Shown piece after piece: positions 41,457 to 53,809 of a stretch of 64,000 bases of DNA. Source of the DNA: Protea cynaroides (taxonomy: Eukaryota > Streptophyta > Magnoliopsida > Proteales > Proteaceae); the NCBI GenBank assembly GCA_028583415.1, contig CM053270.1, positions 61,779,117-61,843,116 of the forward strand, read 5' to 3'. A program made the translations under genes and the position numbers. The notes below the pieces were generated by a model. The model did no database searches and was not told where the DNA came from. It worked only from the letters and a program-made list of their open reading frames with translations. The number at the start of each line of letters is the position of its first letter. Position 1 is the first letter of the stretch.

Positions 41457-42302
41457 ATGGCTTTTGAAATTACCTCTGCGGGATCTGAATTTTATAAGAT
41501 GGAGAATCTCATCATCCCCACAAATACCACAAAACTTGATGATGGCAACTACCTAATATGGTCTCGAACCACACAACTTACTATTACAGCTCAGGGGTTA
41601 TTTGGTTATCTCACCGGTGCCAAGACTAAACCCACCATTGAAGATGCTGCCTTAAACAAATGGAATGCTGAGAATTCCTTAGTGATGCAATACCTTCTTA
41701 ATTCCATGCAACCCGCCATAATAGAAGGCTACCTGTTATTGGACACTACTGCCCAAATCTGGAAATCTGCTAAGGATACATATTCCCAGGTTGGGAATGA
41801 TGCATTAATCTATGCCCTGCAAAAGAAAGTTCATGAAACTACCCAGAAGGAGTTGACAATGTCTCAATACTATACTCAGTTACAGAGTCATTGGCAGGTC
41901 ATTGATTTTTATGATTCCATCCATGCCAAGTGTGATGAAGATGCTACAGTATTCAAGAAACGAGAAGAAAAATATAGACTCTATACGTTTCTGGCAGGAT
42001 TGAATGTCGAGCTTGATCCTATCCGCTCACATATACTCAGCAAGGATTCTTTTCCTATTCTGGAGGAGGCCTATGCTATGGTTCAGCTTGAAGACCAACG
42101 AAGATCTAATATTTTATCCCCTGCTGTCCCTGATAGATTTGCCCTTCAAGCAAATTCTTAGCCATACAAGGGCACCCCTGCATTTAAAGATCCAGTCAAA
42201 TGTGAGCATTGTGGTAAACTATGGCATACTAAAGACACATGTAGGAAACTTCATGGTAAACCAACAGACTTTGAAGCAAAGAGACGTGAAAAAGGTTTGT
42301 AA
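41457..42302 (+). pseudogene. Copia gag (capsid and zinc knuckle), interrupted
   Basis: An open frame of 234 codons encodes the capsid-like part (contains NYLIWSRTTQLTI and IWKSAKDTYSQ). A TAG at 42159-42161 interrupts it. The same frame continues to TAA at 42300-42302 and contains a CX2CX4HX4C zinc knuckle at 42201-42242 (CEHCGKLWHTKDTC). The single in-frame stop separates capsid from nucleocapsid. Confidence 0.9.
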
Positions 42303-42554
42303 AGATCCATGAATCTCAAGGGCCCACATGCAAATCAAACTGAAGCATCTCCATCTGTAAATCCCATAGCTCCACATCTAGATAATCAGCTCCTACAGGC
42401 TCTCAGTTGTTTGCTCCAACCATCATCTACTGCCACCTCTGGATCGCCATTTGTTCCTGCTCCTGCTACTACCAATCCAGGTTCTCATTTTGCTTGCTCA
42501 GGCATGTGTTTCAGTGGCCACTGTGCGTCACTGGTCTCTAATCTTTAGATTATT

Positions 42555-45500
42555 GACTCTGGTGCCATGAACCACATAACTAGTAACCAAAGCTTATTTC
42601 ATCAGTAACTTCCTAAACCTAAAATTATTATTGTCTGTGTGCCTAATGGAACTCTCTCCTCTATATCAAGGAAAGGGTCCATTAAGTGCACTCTTTCATT
42701 ATACTTGCAGTTTGTTCTTCTTGTTCCAAAATTTTCTATCAATCTCATGTCTATTAGTCATATTACTTCTGCTTTAAACTATAAAGTTACATCTTTTCCT
42801 TTTCATTGTTTGTTTCAGGATCTAGAAACAAAAAGGACGATTGGATGTGGTAGGATGCAGGGTGGTTTGTACTTGCTTGAGGAGGGTATCCCAAAGTCAG
42901 TTTCAGCTTCACCTTCCACAAGACCAGTACATCAGCTTTATTTGGCATCCTCTGATCTTTCAACAGTGGCATCAGCAGCTTGAGCATCCCTCTTTTAAAG
43001 TTTTAGCTAGTTTTTTTCCTTCTTTATCAAATAAACGTAAACAAGATGAGTTTTTTTTTTTGCGAAGCTTGTATTCCGGCTAAGCAAACTCGATCTTTGT
43101 ATATTCCTTCCTTTAAAAGGAGCAGTATTCTTTTTCATTTAGTTTATTCTGATGTATGGGGACCAGCCAAAACTAATTCAATTTCTGGTCACTATTGGTT
43201 TGTTACATTTATAGATTGTTATTCTAGAACTACTTGGGTGTATCTCATGCATCATAAAAGTGAAGTATTTCAATGCTTTCGTTAGTTTCATCAGATGATT
43301 AAGACTCAATTTCAAACTACACTACAGATTCTCCGGAGTGACAATGGCAGAGAGTACCTTGAGGGCGAGTTCCAATGTTATCTAATAGATAACGTAATTG
43401 TACACCAGACAATTTGTGTTGATACTGCTGCATAAAATGGGGTGACTGAAAGAAAAGATCGTTATCTCCTTCAAGTGGCCCCTGCGTTGATGTTTGCCCG
43501 TAATGTGCCACCACAATATTGGAGTGATGCCATTCTCGACTCTGCCTATCTAATCAATCGTGTCCCAACATTATCATTTCCCTTTAAACCTTTTTCTTCG
43601 TGATGCCTCTCATACTATTCCTCCTAAGATCTTTGGTTGTCTATGCTATGTGCGCAACCATAGATCTCCAAGAAAACTTGAACCCCAAGGTTTTCGTTGT
43701 CTTTTCTTGGGCTATTCTTCAACCCAAAAGGATATAAGTGTTATCACCCACGCACCCGCCGCACTTTTGTCTCCATGGATGTTCTCTTCTGTGAGCATCT
43801 CTCCTACTACCCAGCGTCCCATCTTCAGGGGGAGCCCAATCTACAAGAAGATGGACCGCTTATTATACCTATGGCCTCTCCTCTTCCACTTCAGGGGGAG
43901 AACACATCACCGTCTCCTGAACCCTTGACTGAACCCTTTGCTAAAAACATTCCTAGCCCAGAACCAGTGGAGAAAGCAAATATTACTTCACCTCGCCTAC
44001 AAGTCTATAGCCGTACCAGACTCGAGCAGGGAACGACCACCATCATCAACGCACCTACAGACATCCCCACGCCAACTTTGGATCCAGAAACTGTATCAGA
44101 AAATGAGATCCGTCAACCTGGTAATATTCTTCCCTTTGAGTCAGACTTACCTATTGCTCTTCGTAAAGGTACTAGGTCATATACTCAGCACCCTATCTAT
44201 TAGTATGTGTCCTATAAATCATTGTCTTCATCATACTTTGCTTTAGTCTCCACTTTGTCTTCTCTGTCTATTCCCAAACATTGACAAGATGCAATTGCAG
44301 ATACAAGCTGAAAAGTAGCCATGGTAGAGGAAATGACTGCCTTAAAAAATAATAAGACATGGGACCTCGTTGACCTTCCTCCAGAGAAGAAGACTGTTGG
44401 GTGCAAGTGGATCTTTACTGTAAAGCAAAAAGAAACTAGGTCTATAGATAGATACAAGGCCAGATTGGTAGCACAAGGCTTCACATAGACTTATGAAATT
44501 GATTATCAGGAGACCTTTGCTCCTGTAGCAAAATGACTACTATTCGTGTCATTCTAGTCTGTGTAGTACACTTTGATTGGGAGCCACAACAACTGGATGT
44601 CAAGAATGCATTTCTTCATGGGGGAATTAGCTGAGGAAGTGTACATGGATGTTCCTCAAGGATTTATATCATCAGCTCCTGAAGGAAAAGTGTGTAAGTT
44701 AAAACGATCCCTCTATGGGCTCAAGCAATCACCTAGGGTTTGGTTCGGGAGGTTTCACAGAGCCATGACATTAGTAGGATACAAACAAAGCAATGATAAT
44801 CACACATTGTTCATTAAACAAAGGGACAGGAAAATAACTATTCTCATAGTATATGTAGATGACATTGTGATTACAAGCAGTGATGATGAAGAAATTAAAC
44901 ATCTGAAGACCTTTTGGAAAGGAGTTTGAAGTCAAAGACCTAGGAAAACTAAGATATTTTCTTGGGATTGAGGTAGCACGATCCACTAGATGTATTTATT
45001 TGTCTCAGAGAAAGTACATACTTGATCTTCTCTCATAAACTGGCCTTTTAGGGTATCGGCCCTATGAGACACCAATTGATCCTAATACCAGGCTGCAAGA
45101 AAAGAACGGTACTCTAGTTGATAAGGAACACTACAACGGCTAGTTGGAAAGTTGATATACCTGGCCACACTTGACTGATATTGCTTTTGCAGTAAGTTTG
45201 GTGAGCCAATTTATGCATGACCCATATACTTCCCATAGGGATGCTGTTTTCTGCATATTGCACTATCTAAAATCTGCTCCTGGAAGAGGAATTATACTCT
45301 CTTCTCAGGATTATCTTAGAGTAGATGCCTACACTGATGTAGAGTGGGCAGGAAATCCAAATAGAAAATCTACCTCAGGATATTGTACATTTATTGGAGG
45401 GAACCTGGTTACTTAGGGCAGCAAAAAAGCAGAATGCGGTCGTTCCAGTGTAGAGGCCAAGTTTAAAGCTACGGCTCAGGGAATAAGTGAGTTGCTATGG

Positions 45501-45794
45501 TTGCAGGGATTGCTCAAGGATTTGGATATCCATACTAACCAGTCTATAAGATTATTTTGTAACAATAAGACTGCAATCAGTATTGCTCACAATCTAGTAC
45601 AACATGATAGGACCAAGCATGTAGAAATTGATCATCGCTTTATCAAGGAAAAATTAGATAATGGACAGATCTATGTTCCATACATTCAATCCAGTGATCA
45701 AGTGGCAAGAATCTTTACGAAAGGACTCCCAGGGAAGCAGTTTCATCCATTATTATCCAAGTTGTGCATGGCTGATATATATGCACCGCCTTGA
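42555..45794 (+). pseudogene. Copia pol (protease-integrase-RT-RNase H), broken
   Basis: Domains can be followed through several frames. The protease motif DSGA is at 42555-42566. The integrase zinc region is near 43063-43095 (CEACIPAK), followed by core motifs near 43148 (SDVWGP), 43207 (FIDCYSR) and 43333 (SDNGREY), with the final acidic motif near 43446 after a TAA in the AA*NG position. Reverse transcriptase has YVDD at 44852-44863. RNase H lies around 45325-45415, with a terminal region near 45614 (TKHVEIDHRF). Stops and frameshifts occur in every domain, so this copy cannot move itself. Confidence 0.92.
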
Positions 45795-45801
45795 GGGGGA
45801 G
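45791..45801 (+). other. Polypurine tract of the Copia element
   Basis: TTGAGGGGGAG lies directly before the 3' LTR, the usual plus-strand priming site. Confidence 0.85.
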
Positions 45802-45983
45802 TGTTGTGAATGTCGATATTGAGTTGTGGGGATAGTTTAGTAATTGAGTATTAATTTCTGTTAATTATTTTCTATTTATTGTCAGTGAGGATATTATTGT
45901 AATTCCACCTTTAGTATTTTCATTATAAATAAGATGGTAGGATGACGAGATTACAACTCTCTCATTCTTTTTCTGATTCAACA
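45802..45983 (+). repeat. 3' LTR of the Copia element
   Basis: 182 bp, differing from the 5' LTR by about 8 substitutions and one inserted base counted by eye. Confidence 0.95.
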
Positions 45984-48350
45984 CTTTCTATGTAATCCTA
46001 CCTCCCTTATAGAGGTCGAGTAGGGTCTCTTTAGAAGCAACTTGAAGTTAATGAAAAATGAAAATTTTCCAATGATTCCCCTTCCTTGCAAATTCTCGAG
46101 TTTCTTTACATTTTGGAGTCAAGGGTTTGTAAGTGCTAGAATGATATCTAGCCCCCATACTTTCTAATTGCGTCAAATATTGTATATAACTGTCGTTTAT
46201 GATGTGTCCAATTACCAAAACCTATTAATCCATATTAACCAGGTCCCCATATTAAAAAATTCAACTATCAAAGAGAGACAGTCCCACCATCTGCACCAGA
46301 ACCCTTTTACCATGGGTCACAGTTGTAAGGCAGATAGGGAATTAGTCAACCAATAATTTATTTAATGCACTTCCATCAAATGAAAGTGGTGCAAATTCTG
46401 TCTTTTTCACTCTGGACCAATTTGGTTCACCAACCAACACTGCCAATTTCTATAAGATTCTCACTCTACGGTTCAGACTTCTTGTCCATCATGGTCCTCT
46501 TTGCCAAAAGGTTTTTCCAAGCTTATTTTTATGGTCGTTCTCTATGAAATCTAGGATAGGGATTAGTGGTTCGGTTAAGGAGTGGGATGGTAGTGTGATA
46601 GGGCAATGTGCCTTCAGTCAGAAAGGATTTCTACCAAGGTTGAATTTCTGTCTCCTGCACTTGGGTTCAACTAACTTGGATTATGTGGTCTCTCTCGCAT
46701 TATTAAGAAAGGTAGTATATCAAGGTTGAGTTTCTCTCTCCAACATCCAATTAACTGCTTCATTTTTTAGCATCAGAACGGTGCATCTATGGTCAAGAAA
46801 AACAACTCCCAAAAATGACATGGTCCGGACCTGGCTTACAATCAACTTGATAAGTACCTGCTATGCCCTCTTTGGCAACACCCACAGTTGCCCACTTTGC
46901 AATCGAGTATAAATATTTGTTAAAACAATACAAAAATAGCAGATACAGGTATTTATCTCATTAGGTTTAGTCACTTTTTGTTTGTTTTTAACTCAATAAC
47001 TTCAGAAACCAGCTTCAACGTTATCATAACTCATAAGCAACAACAATGAAAAAAAAATTCAACAAACCAGCAACTAATTCTATAACAAGATTCAACAGCA
47101 AAGCAGGAATAGAAGAAGAAACAGTTCTACCAAACAAAAGAGCAATGTAATCAATTTTGGAACTTCATTTTTTGTCAAAAAAACTAAGCCTTTAAAAAGA
47201 TTGATATTGATAATTTGGAGATTCAAAGATGAAGAATCGTTACATACCAAAAGAATCACCACAGAAGCTTTTCCTCCTGTCTTTTTGGTCGGTAAAGGAA
47301 GGCCTTCGGTGTTTGTTTTCTAAATTAGCAGGAAACAATTCAATAACACCTTGTGCTGAAGGCGCTTCTGCCCTTTGAACGCCGTACAAGCATGGCTTTA
47401 ATAGGCGGACTCGGGGACGAGAGCCGATCCCGATTCGATCCTGAGCCGGTTCGGGATGGATCGACTGTAGAAATTCGATCAAAACCGTGCTGAACGGTTC
47501 CCGGTCCTTAAAACCATAAACCCCCAAAACATAGAAAGTCAAACAAGAAATGAAAACGTCCAAACTTGTAGAGTCAGATGCCATATTGGTTCTGTTTAGA
47601 TGCAAAAGAAATGAAAATTTTTAAACTTAAAAATGAAATTTTTATAGTTTTAACATAATATGATTGTATAAGTTGTATAAATTTTTTACTATATTTAATA
47701 ATGATACATATTATATGTAAATTTTATTTTACCTTTTTTTTTTTTGGTAAAAATATTTATTTTATTAAATATAAGTTAATAATTAAATATAGAATTATTC
47801 AAAATTATTTACATAATCATATGATAGCATTGCTATAATGATTACAAAAATTTCTATTTTTTTAGTTTAAAATTTTTACTTCTTTTCTCTTTAATTCCTT
47901 TTACAACTATTCAGAGCGACAAGGGTCTTGGTTGGTGTAAAAATCCTCTCCTATCGACCTACAGACCTGCCTCCTGCCAAGGGCGGGATTTCAACGGGCC
48001 CACCTCCTGATGTATTGGTAAGTGGGCCAACTGAATTCCAACCCATGGATCAGCCGTAGGACCCTCTTGCCGAAAGAGGATTTGGTTCCTCTTGGTTGGG
48101 GTAACAGATGTTATGTGTAAAGGTTTCCCAACTAGCACTGTGTTATGGGTCCATTTGGTATGCCCAAACCAAGATGGGGTTAACCCAACTCCCAAGGATT
48201 GGCTTTTATTAGTGCAAATGTGCATGACCAATACCTTACATTTCTATGAAAGAGGAGGCTAACCCTTCTAGATTCCATGCTTAGATTGGTTATAGAGGAG
48301 GCTACATAAAACTACAAAAAAAAATTTGTGGCCATGGAAACAAGGGAAAG
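45984..48350. other. Intergenic; repeat fragments, no gene recognised
   Basis: 45984-46140 seems to be the right half of the LTR-like sequence interrupted by the Copia element. At 47395-47490 there is a 'gatcccgattcgatcctgagccgg' type dispersed-repeat fragment. 47600-47930 is a very AT-rich MITE-like body resembling 24110-24410. A minus-strand frame at 47240-47400 ends at a GTATGT donor-like site but has no domain I know. Confidence 0.4.
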
Positions 48351-48735
48351 GTGGTTAAGATTATTTTTTGTGCAACGATTGCTCACATTTGGAGAGAAAG
48401 AAATCTTTGGATATTCTGCAACAAAGCCCAACCGGAGCATATTGTAAAATGCATCAAGGTAGATGTGGTAGCGAAATGTAAATAAATTTGCTTGTCTGGG
48501 AACCCGGCCTCTAGGAAAGCTTTCTTACAAACCAACCGGGGACTCGAGTTTATCAATAGGTAGGGTTTTTCTCTTCTTTGCTTGTGTTGGGGGTTGGGGC
48601 TTGTCTTTCCCTCCCCTTTGTGTGGGTTTGATCCTCGTTTGATGCTTGTTTCTTTCTCCGTTCCCTTCCTCTTTTTCATTCTCTTGGCAATAAATGATCT
48701 CAGTATTAAAAACAATAAAAAAATATAAAAAAAAA
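48351..48735 (+). pseudogene. LINE (L1-type) 3' end with ORF2 C-terminus and A-rich tail
   Basis: The frame starting near 48351 contains ATIAHIWRERNLWIF, the conserved motif near the end of plant LINE ORF2 proteins, followed by VDVVAKCK and a stop. After a short T-rich 3' UTR, an A-rich tail runs through 48703-48735. This is a 5'-truncated LINE insertion. The 5' limit is unclear, since homology fades before 48351. Confidence 0.75.
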
Positions 48736-49577
48736 CTTACATCTCTCACGATTAAAAATTAGAACTTACGATATCCCACTATTTGGGGAGCAATTTTCAA
48801 AAGGGAACTTTTGCAGGCGGTTGGATAAAGGAGAAGGGTATTATGGGAACTTCAAATACAAAGGGAGCGGGGGGTTGTATCTTTTTGAAGGTGAGATGTT
48901 CCATGCCATACCCCTCCTTACCTGAGAGACAGACCAGAAAAACTTTCTCCATTCTCTTAACATATTTTTCCTTGGAGAAAAATTTTCTCCATCGCGGGTG
49001 AACATTGTAAAGATCCTTATTAAACATATCCCAATTATACCCCAAATTATTCATAGATTCTAATCTAACAGCCACCGAACCCCAAGATGAAGATATTCAT
49101 TTTTACTGTGGGTAACAAAAAAATGTCTATTTTCCTTTATTTATTTTTTACAAGTTTTATGGACGGTCCCATCCATAACATGGTTCAAGTGCATGCAATT
49201 GAACCCGGGATTGATCGATCTGGATTAGAACCAGCTTCAAATCGATCTTGTCTTTAATGAATTTTGCCTTGCCATATTAAGATCCCCTTGCAACCCTTGC
49301 AAATCTGGTGCTTTGAATCACTTATCCATAGAGTATGTATGGGCAACTCACCTAGTTATGTCGTATGGAATGATAGTGCATGTGGCAATTCCGATCATTG
49401 GATATCTAGAGAATAGTTAGGATTGATCACTTATCAAATTTCATACATAAATTCAATGGAAAATTATATGTATCTCCCTTCAACTTATCCTTAATGTAAT
49501 CCAATTCCCTAACTAAATGAAAAACTCAAAATGATAGGATTACCCTTCTCCTAAATACACTCCATTTCCCTTCTTTA
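48736..49577. other. Intergenic; dispersed-repeat fragment near 48900-49000
   Basis: A segment with 'aactttctccatt...ctccatcgcgggtgaac' resembles the 'cac.gtg.a...cggttggacggg' repeat family seen near 19060 and 22420. No gene seen. Confidence 0.35.
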
Positions 49578-50228
49578 AACCCTTCGTCTCGAGACCTACC
49601 TCGCCAAGAAACATGGCATCGACAAGCTTTTCAAGATTTGTTGATATGCTTCCAAGATCGTCCTCGCTTCCTTAGTCATCCCTGAAACCCTCTCTTGTCG
49701 TAAGGCCTTTGGATTAGGTAAGTTTATTCAGCACTTGAGTGCTTTGAGGAACTTCAATTACAATTCAAACCACGAGTTATTCTTTCTCGTCTTTGCTCAT
49801 GAGGGCAAGGGTCTCTATTACTTCATCGAGCAGTTCATTTGGTTGGCGAAACCTGGTCTCATGATAATAGGCATTCATCGAGGCCACAGAAGATTAATGC
49901 TTTGGTGGAGTTTATAGTGTATTTCGGTAGCATTGCTTTGAAAATTAGAAATTTGAAGAAGATTGCCGAGGAGGAAGCTCAGGTGAAGTCTAGGATCGAA
50001 ATTGTAATGTTGAGGGGTGAAGGGTATAAGAAGGATTCCTGGGAAATGCATAAATTGGAGCTTAAGGGATTGATGAAGAAGCTCTTGATTGTTCAATATT
50101 TCGAGGATGGATTGATGGCATTTGCTGATGTTCGGGATGGTAAAGGGTTGATTTTAAGTACTTAGCATCTGCAAGGCTTATCGTTTTTGATGGCCCTCAA
50201 GTTGTCTCCAAGGTTCTTGCTCATACTT
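49578..50228 (+). pseudogene. PEX11A: PEX11A peroxisome-division gene remnant, intronless
   Basis: The translation follows plant PEX11A from near its N-terminus to near its C-terminus: LETYLAKKHGIDKLFKIC, a stop, then KIVLASLVIPET; CRKAFGLGKFIQHLSALRN; SNHELFFLVFAHEGKGLYYF; a frameshift near 49862; then INALVEFIVYFGSIALKIRN and EDGLMAFADVRDGKG. The functional protein (about 250 residues) tubulates peroxisomal membranes before division. Here there is an internal TGA, a shifted frame, a small deletion relative to the Arabidopsis protein I remember, and a scrambled C-terminus, so it is dead. No intron interrupts the matching region, which suits a retro-copy if the parent gene has introns there. 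Downstream it runs into the gag remnant of a Tat-type element. Confidence 0.85.
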
Positions 50229-50314
50229 AGATGATTTGATGAGGTTAGGATTCGATGTTGTGTTTAATTGGGTCCAATTTTAGCCTGTAAATATCGACAT
50301 TCGTCTGTGGTGTG

Positions 50315-51343
50315 TCAGATGTCGTGGTGGTATTGACAATACTTGTTGGGATTCCGCCTTCTTGCCTTGGTTACAATTTTTGGTGGCCTCCGAAGGTATC
50401 CATCTTTCTCTATCAATTTAAACACTGTGCCCAGCGGGCGGTTCAAAGGAGTGTAGTCCTCAAATCTTCTCAAAATCCCCCTGGCTCGCACCTCTTCCCT
50501 CCTCGACCACTTGTGCTCACCGTTTTGTACGGCTTCTTTCATCTCGTCTCCCTTTTTGCTGACTGTGGCATGTACGCCCTTATTGGCTTCGTAAATCTCA
50601 TTCACGGTAGCGAATTTCTCACAACGGGCCAAGAGTTCCTGGAGGTCGGCTAGTTCTTTCTTGGCGATGGAGAATCTGAGTTTTTCGTCTGTGACCGCCG
50701 CTCGAAGGGTGGCAAAATGCACAGGATCCTTGATGTCCTTAACTTGAAGTTCCTCCAAATTGAATCTGGCCAGGAAAGCTCGCAGGGACTCTCCTGGTCG
50801 TTGTTTCATGTCATAAAGTGTGCGCTCGTCTTCCGCTATACTCGACTCCCTTGGAAGTGCATTTGGAACGATTTGCTTAACGTTTGGAAACCGTCTATTG
50901 ACCTCGGGGGAAGGTTGTTAAACCACATTCACGATGCACCCTTTAGGGTTAACGGAAATGCCCTGTACATGATTGCATCTGTATTGGCATGAAGCCTCAT
51001 TGCTCCCACGAAATGGTTTAGGTGCTTGATTGGATTCGGTAGACCCATCGTAGGTGTCTATGGGTGGCATGCTAAAGTGCTTGGGCAGGGGTACTCTCAT
51101 GATGACGTCGGTTAGGGGGTTGTCTACTGAGTAATCCTTCTCTGCCTTTGTGGTATGACCATTCTTCTCCATAGTTTCAATCTTCTGCTGGAGCTTGACC
51201 AACTGATCTTTAATCCGTGCGGCCATCTCTGTGTGCATCGGAGCCCTTGCTCCCTTATTAGGGGGTGCACCCAGACCCCATGGCAGGATGTCGTCTTCAA
51301 CCCGTCGTTCGATGTTGGGGTGTGGTCCGAGGCGGTCCCGCAT
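50315..51343 (-). pseudogene. Gypsy (Tat-like) gag, frameshifted
   Basis: Two minus-strand frames, 50918-51343 and 50315-50809, carry successive parts of a plant gypsy gag. The first has a coiled-coil-like stretch and PIDTYDGST, typical of the start of the capsid region. The second has GESLRAFLARFNLEELQVKD and KELADLQELLARCEKF, matching the retrotransposon gag domain of Tat-group elements. The frameshift lies between about 50810 and 50950. A nearby minus frame at 51665-51853 is basic and proline-rich and is probably the gag leader. Confidence 0.85.
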
Positions 51344-51841
51344 GGGTATTCGAGGTCGTTGAGTCGTGGAGCCGGTCTCGTTCTCTTCTTGATGGGCCCG
51401 AGGTTCTCGTGCTTCTCCCTCAGCTTGGGGCCGTCATGGCCTACCATGTTGAGGGGGCTTTAGCGGATGGCCCTCCTGGGAGGCTGGCCGATATGGAGGA
51501 ATAACCCTGACGGGGGGAACAACCCCCACAGGGGGCCGCGAGGTGGCATCAATCGGTGGGTGCTGGGCAGTCTGCAACGCTCTTGTTACTTCTTCTAGCT
51601 GCTGCACTACAACGTCAAACTGCTCATAGGTGACATATTCTGGCGGGGGGGAGTCGGGAGCTGGTCATTTTCCTTTCCTCTGGGGCGGTCTTGGCTCTGG
51701 ACGCTCAGCGTCAGGAGAGTTACGTGGGTTAAGGTTGACCGTGTGACTTCTCGTCCTTCGAGGACTCATGCTCAAAGATTTCATTCTGACGTTACTCTTC
51801 TGACTCCGAATCATTGAGATGCCCCATGGTGGGTGCCAAAC

Positions 51842-52333
51842 TGTTTTAGCCAAATTCTGTATCCGAGGTCCGTGTTAGTGGCGGGGCCTGCAAAACAAAG
51901 ACAAGAGACAAAGGGGGCGGGCCTATGGCCCCGGGTCCATTCCGATGCCGAAATCAGGAATCTGTGAACGGTCAATGGACCTGGGATCCGAGCCCACCAT
52001 TTATATGGTGGGGCGAGGGAGAAATCCTGAGTCCAAAGTATCAGAGCGAGAATCCCAAGAATGAGTAATTAATGTTTGCGTACCTGAATTCTCAAGATTT
52101 GATCTATTTATAGTGAATAGTGTTTTTTCTGTAAATGCCATTTTTGCTCCTTCGTAGCTTTCGATCCCTGAAGTGTCCTTGACATAGCTTGGAAATGACG
52201 CTTTTTACCCTTAACTTGTATGATTGGATTTATGGGGATGCTTTTTTATATCTACGCGAGAATGCCTATGCGGTTATTGACTGAGTCCTTAGTGAAGCAG
52301 TTTTACTGGTGACATGGCAAATTTCCCCAACAG
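51842..52333 (-). repeat. 5' LTR of the Tat-type element
   Basis: 492 bp, TGTTTT... to ...CCCCAACA on the plus strand. The core promoter word CTATAAATAG is on the minus strand at 52104-52113. No partner LTR lies to the left. Confidence 0.8.
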
Positions 52334-53140
52334 TAAGTATGAACCAATACCGAATGGCGTTGGTTTTCTTACAAAACAAAAATTGGAAAATTACGCGGAC
52401 CTCCCCTTGACATTTCGCTTACTACACGGACCTCCACTGGCACTTATTGACTTACATGAAATACCAAGGGAGGTCCATGTATGTCAATAGGGATTGGTTT
52501 GGTCGTGGCCCGTGGTTCGAATGTACTTAGGAAGAGTTTGGGTTGAAAATTTATTTCCCATGACCAAACGGTAGATACACAAAATATTCCTTTCTTCAAA
52601 CTGGATCTCACTACTTAAATCTCTTTCAAAACCTAGGCACCAATTTCTTCTATTATATGTCTTTTGACTAATTTCTATTTTTACACTAAATCAAATTTAA
52701 AATCACATAAGAATGTAGGGTCCCCTCTTGCTACAACATGTTTTTGTAATAATCCAATTAGTGTGCATTAAAGGAAATCATTATGGTAATCTCTATAAAT
52801 TACAGAATAATAGTTTGAATTCTTAGATACATGAATTCTCAGACACACTACACCGTATACTCAGTATCACTTTAAATATAATTTTGACTAATTGATTACA
52901 ATACAGATTCTCTGTCAGATTACAATGTACATGGTAAGATAAAATAGGAAAACAAGATCAAGTGTGAGTAGGTGGTTATTAGATACATTGAATCAGGACT
53001 ACATTGGATGGTATCGTTATTACATATGGTAATCCTTTTGGATTCTTGCTTGATTATGAAATCTATCTTGATTGATTATGAAATCTATCTTTCATGGTAT
53101 GAAATCTTTTCAATCCATGTGAATATGCCTTGACAACCTC
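52334..53140. other. Intergenic; MITE-like fragment near 52385-52490
   Basis: 52385-52490 has a 'cggacctcc' direct and inverted arrangement with a fold-back tail, like small non-coding transposons. The remainder is unremarkable AT-rich sequence. Confidence 0.35.
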
Positions 53141-53760
53141 AATGGTAGTTTTGGTATTTCATTTGACGACTGATGCACATTTGACCCTGAAAAGACCTTT
53201 GTTACAACTACAAGTTGTGTAGTTTTTTTTGGTAAAACTACAAGTCGTAACAAGGTTTATTATAAAATCCATATAAGTATCTATAATTTTTGTTTTTTTG
53301 TTTTTTGTTTTGTTTTGTTTTGTTGTCTAATAAACTCTATACACTCAATCTAAATTAATGTCTTAACTAATATAATCTAATTTAAGTATACATTTTTCTT
53401 ATTGACACCTCACGGTGTCAAATAATTTTATACCTTATTTTTTTGTCCTCTTAACATAAACATAATATAATCTGATCCAATGAGTGCATTAAAAGGAATC
53501 ATCATGGTTATATTAGTATATAGGACGTAGTTTTGGTATTTTATTTAAAGATTAATGGACATCTGACAGTGAAAAGACCCTTGTTACATTACAAATAGAA
53601 AATTCAACATAAGTATCTGTACTTTTGGTTTGTTGTTGTCTATACACTCAATCTAAATTAAATTATTAACTTGTATAATCTCATTTAAATATGAAATTTT
53701 CTTATTGACAACTCACATGTGTCAAATAATTTTGTACCCTTCTTTTACATAATTTTTTTT
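53141..53760. repeat. Diverged tandem duplication of about 390 bp
   Basis: The block at about 53141-53470 recurs at about 53525-53755. Shared landmarks in order are 'gtagttttggtatt', 'tgaaaagacc.ttgttaca', 'aagtatct', 'tatacactcaatctaaatta', 'cttattgaca.ctcac' and 'tgtcaaataatttt'. No coding content. Confidence 0.7.
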
Positions 53761-53809
53761 TCATGAAAGTGATTATTGTTATTCCCATTTTTATTCTGTA
53801 ATCATGTAA

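Larger units (their letters stand above)
40593..45983 (+). mobile_element. Full-length, inactivated Ty1/Copia retrotransposon
   Basis: This is a 5391-bp element with LTRs at 40593-40773 and 45802-45983, both TGTTG...CAACA (TTTAACA / TTCAACA at the ends). The primer site TGGTATCAGAGC (40774-40785) abuts the 5' LTR, and a purine tract (TTGAGGGGGAG, 45791-45801) precedes the 3' LTR. The internal order is gag, protease, integrase, reverse transcriptase, RNase H, as in Copia. Many stops and frameshifts break it. Flanking pentamers CTTTT and CTTTC match at four of five. By eye the LTRs differ at about 8 substitutions and one indel over 181 bp. Confidence 0.96.
50281..52333 (-). mobile_element. Tat-type Ty3/gypsy element, 5' LTR plus gag remnant
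   Basis: In minus orientation: a 5' LTR at 51842-52333, a primer-site-like sequence just inside it (51821-51839, complement TTTGGCACCCACCATGGGG), then gag. Homology stops near 50281, next to the PEX11A remnant, so pol and the 3' LTR are missing. The LTR has its TATA (CTATAAATAG) on the minus strand at 52104-52113. It is clearly related to the LTR at 60080-60527, sharing 'gggcgggcctatggcccc' and the segment around the TATA box. Confidence 0.82.

Noticed and set aside
47240..47605. 121-codon minus-strand ORF as a host exon
   Set aside because: About half of it runs through a dispersed 'gatcccgattcg' repeat, and no continuing exon was found after the GTATGT-like donor.
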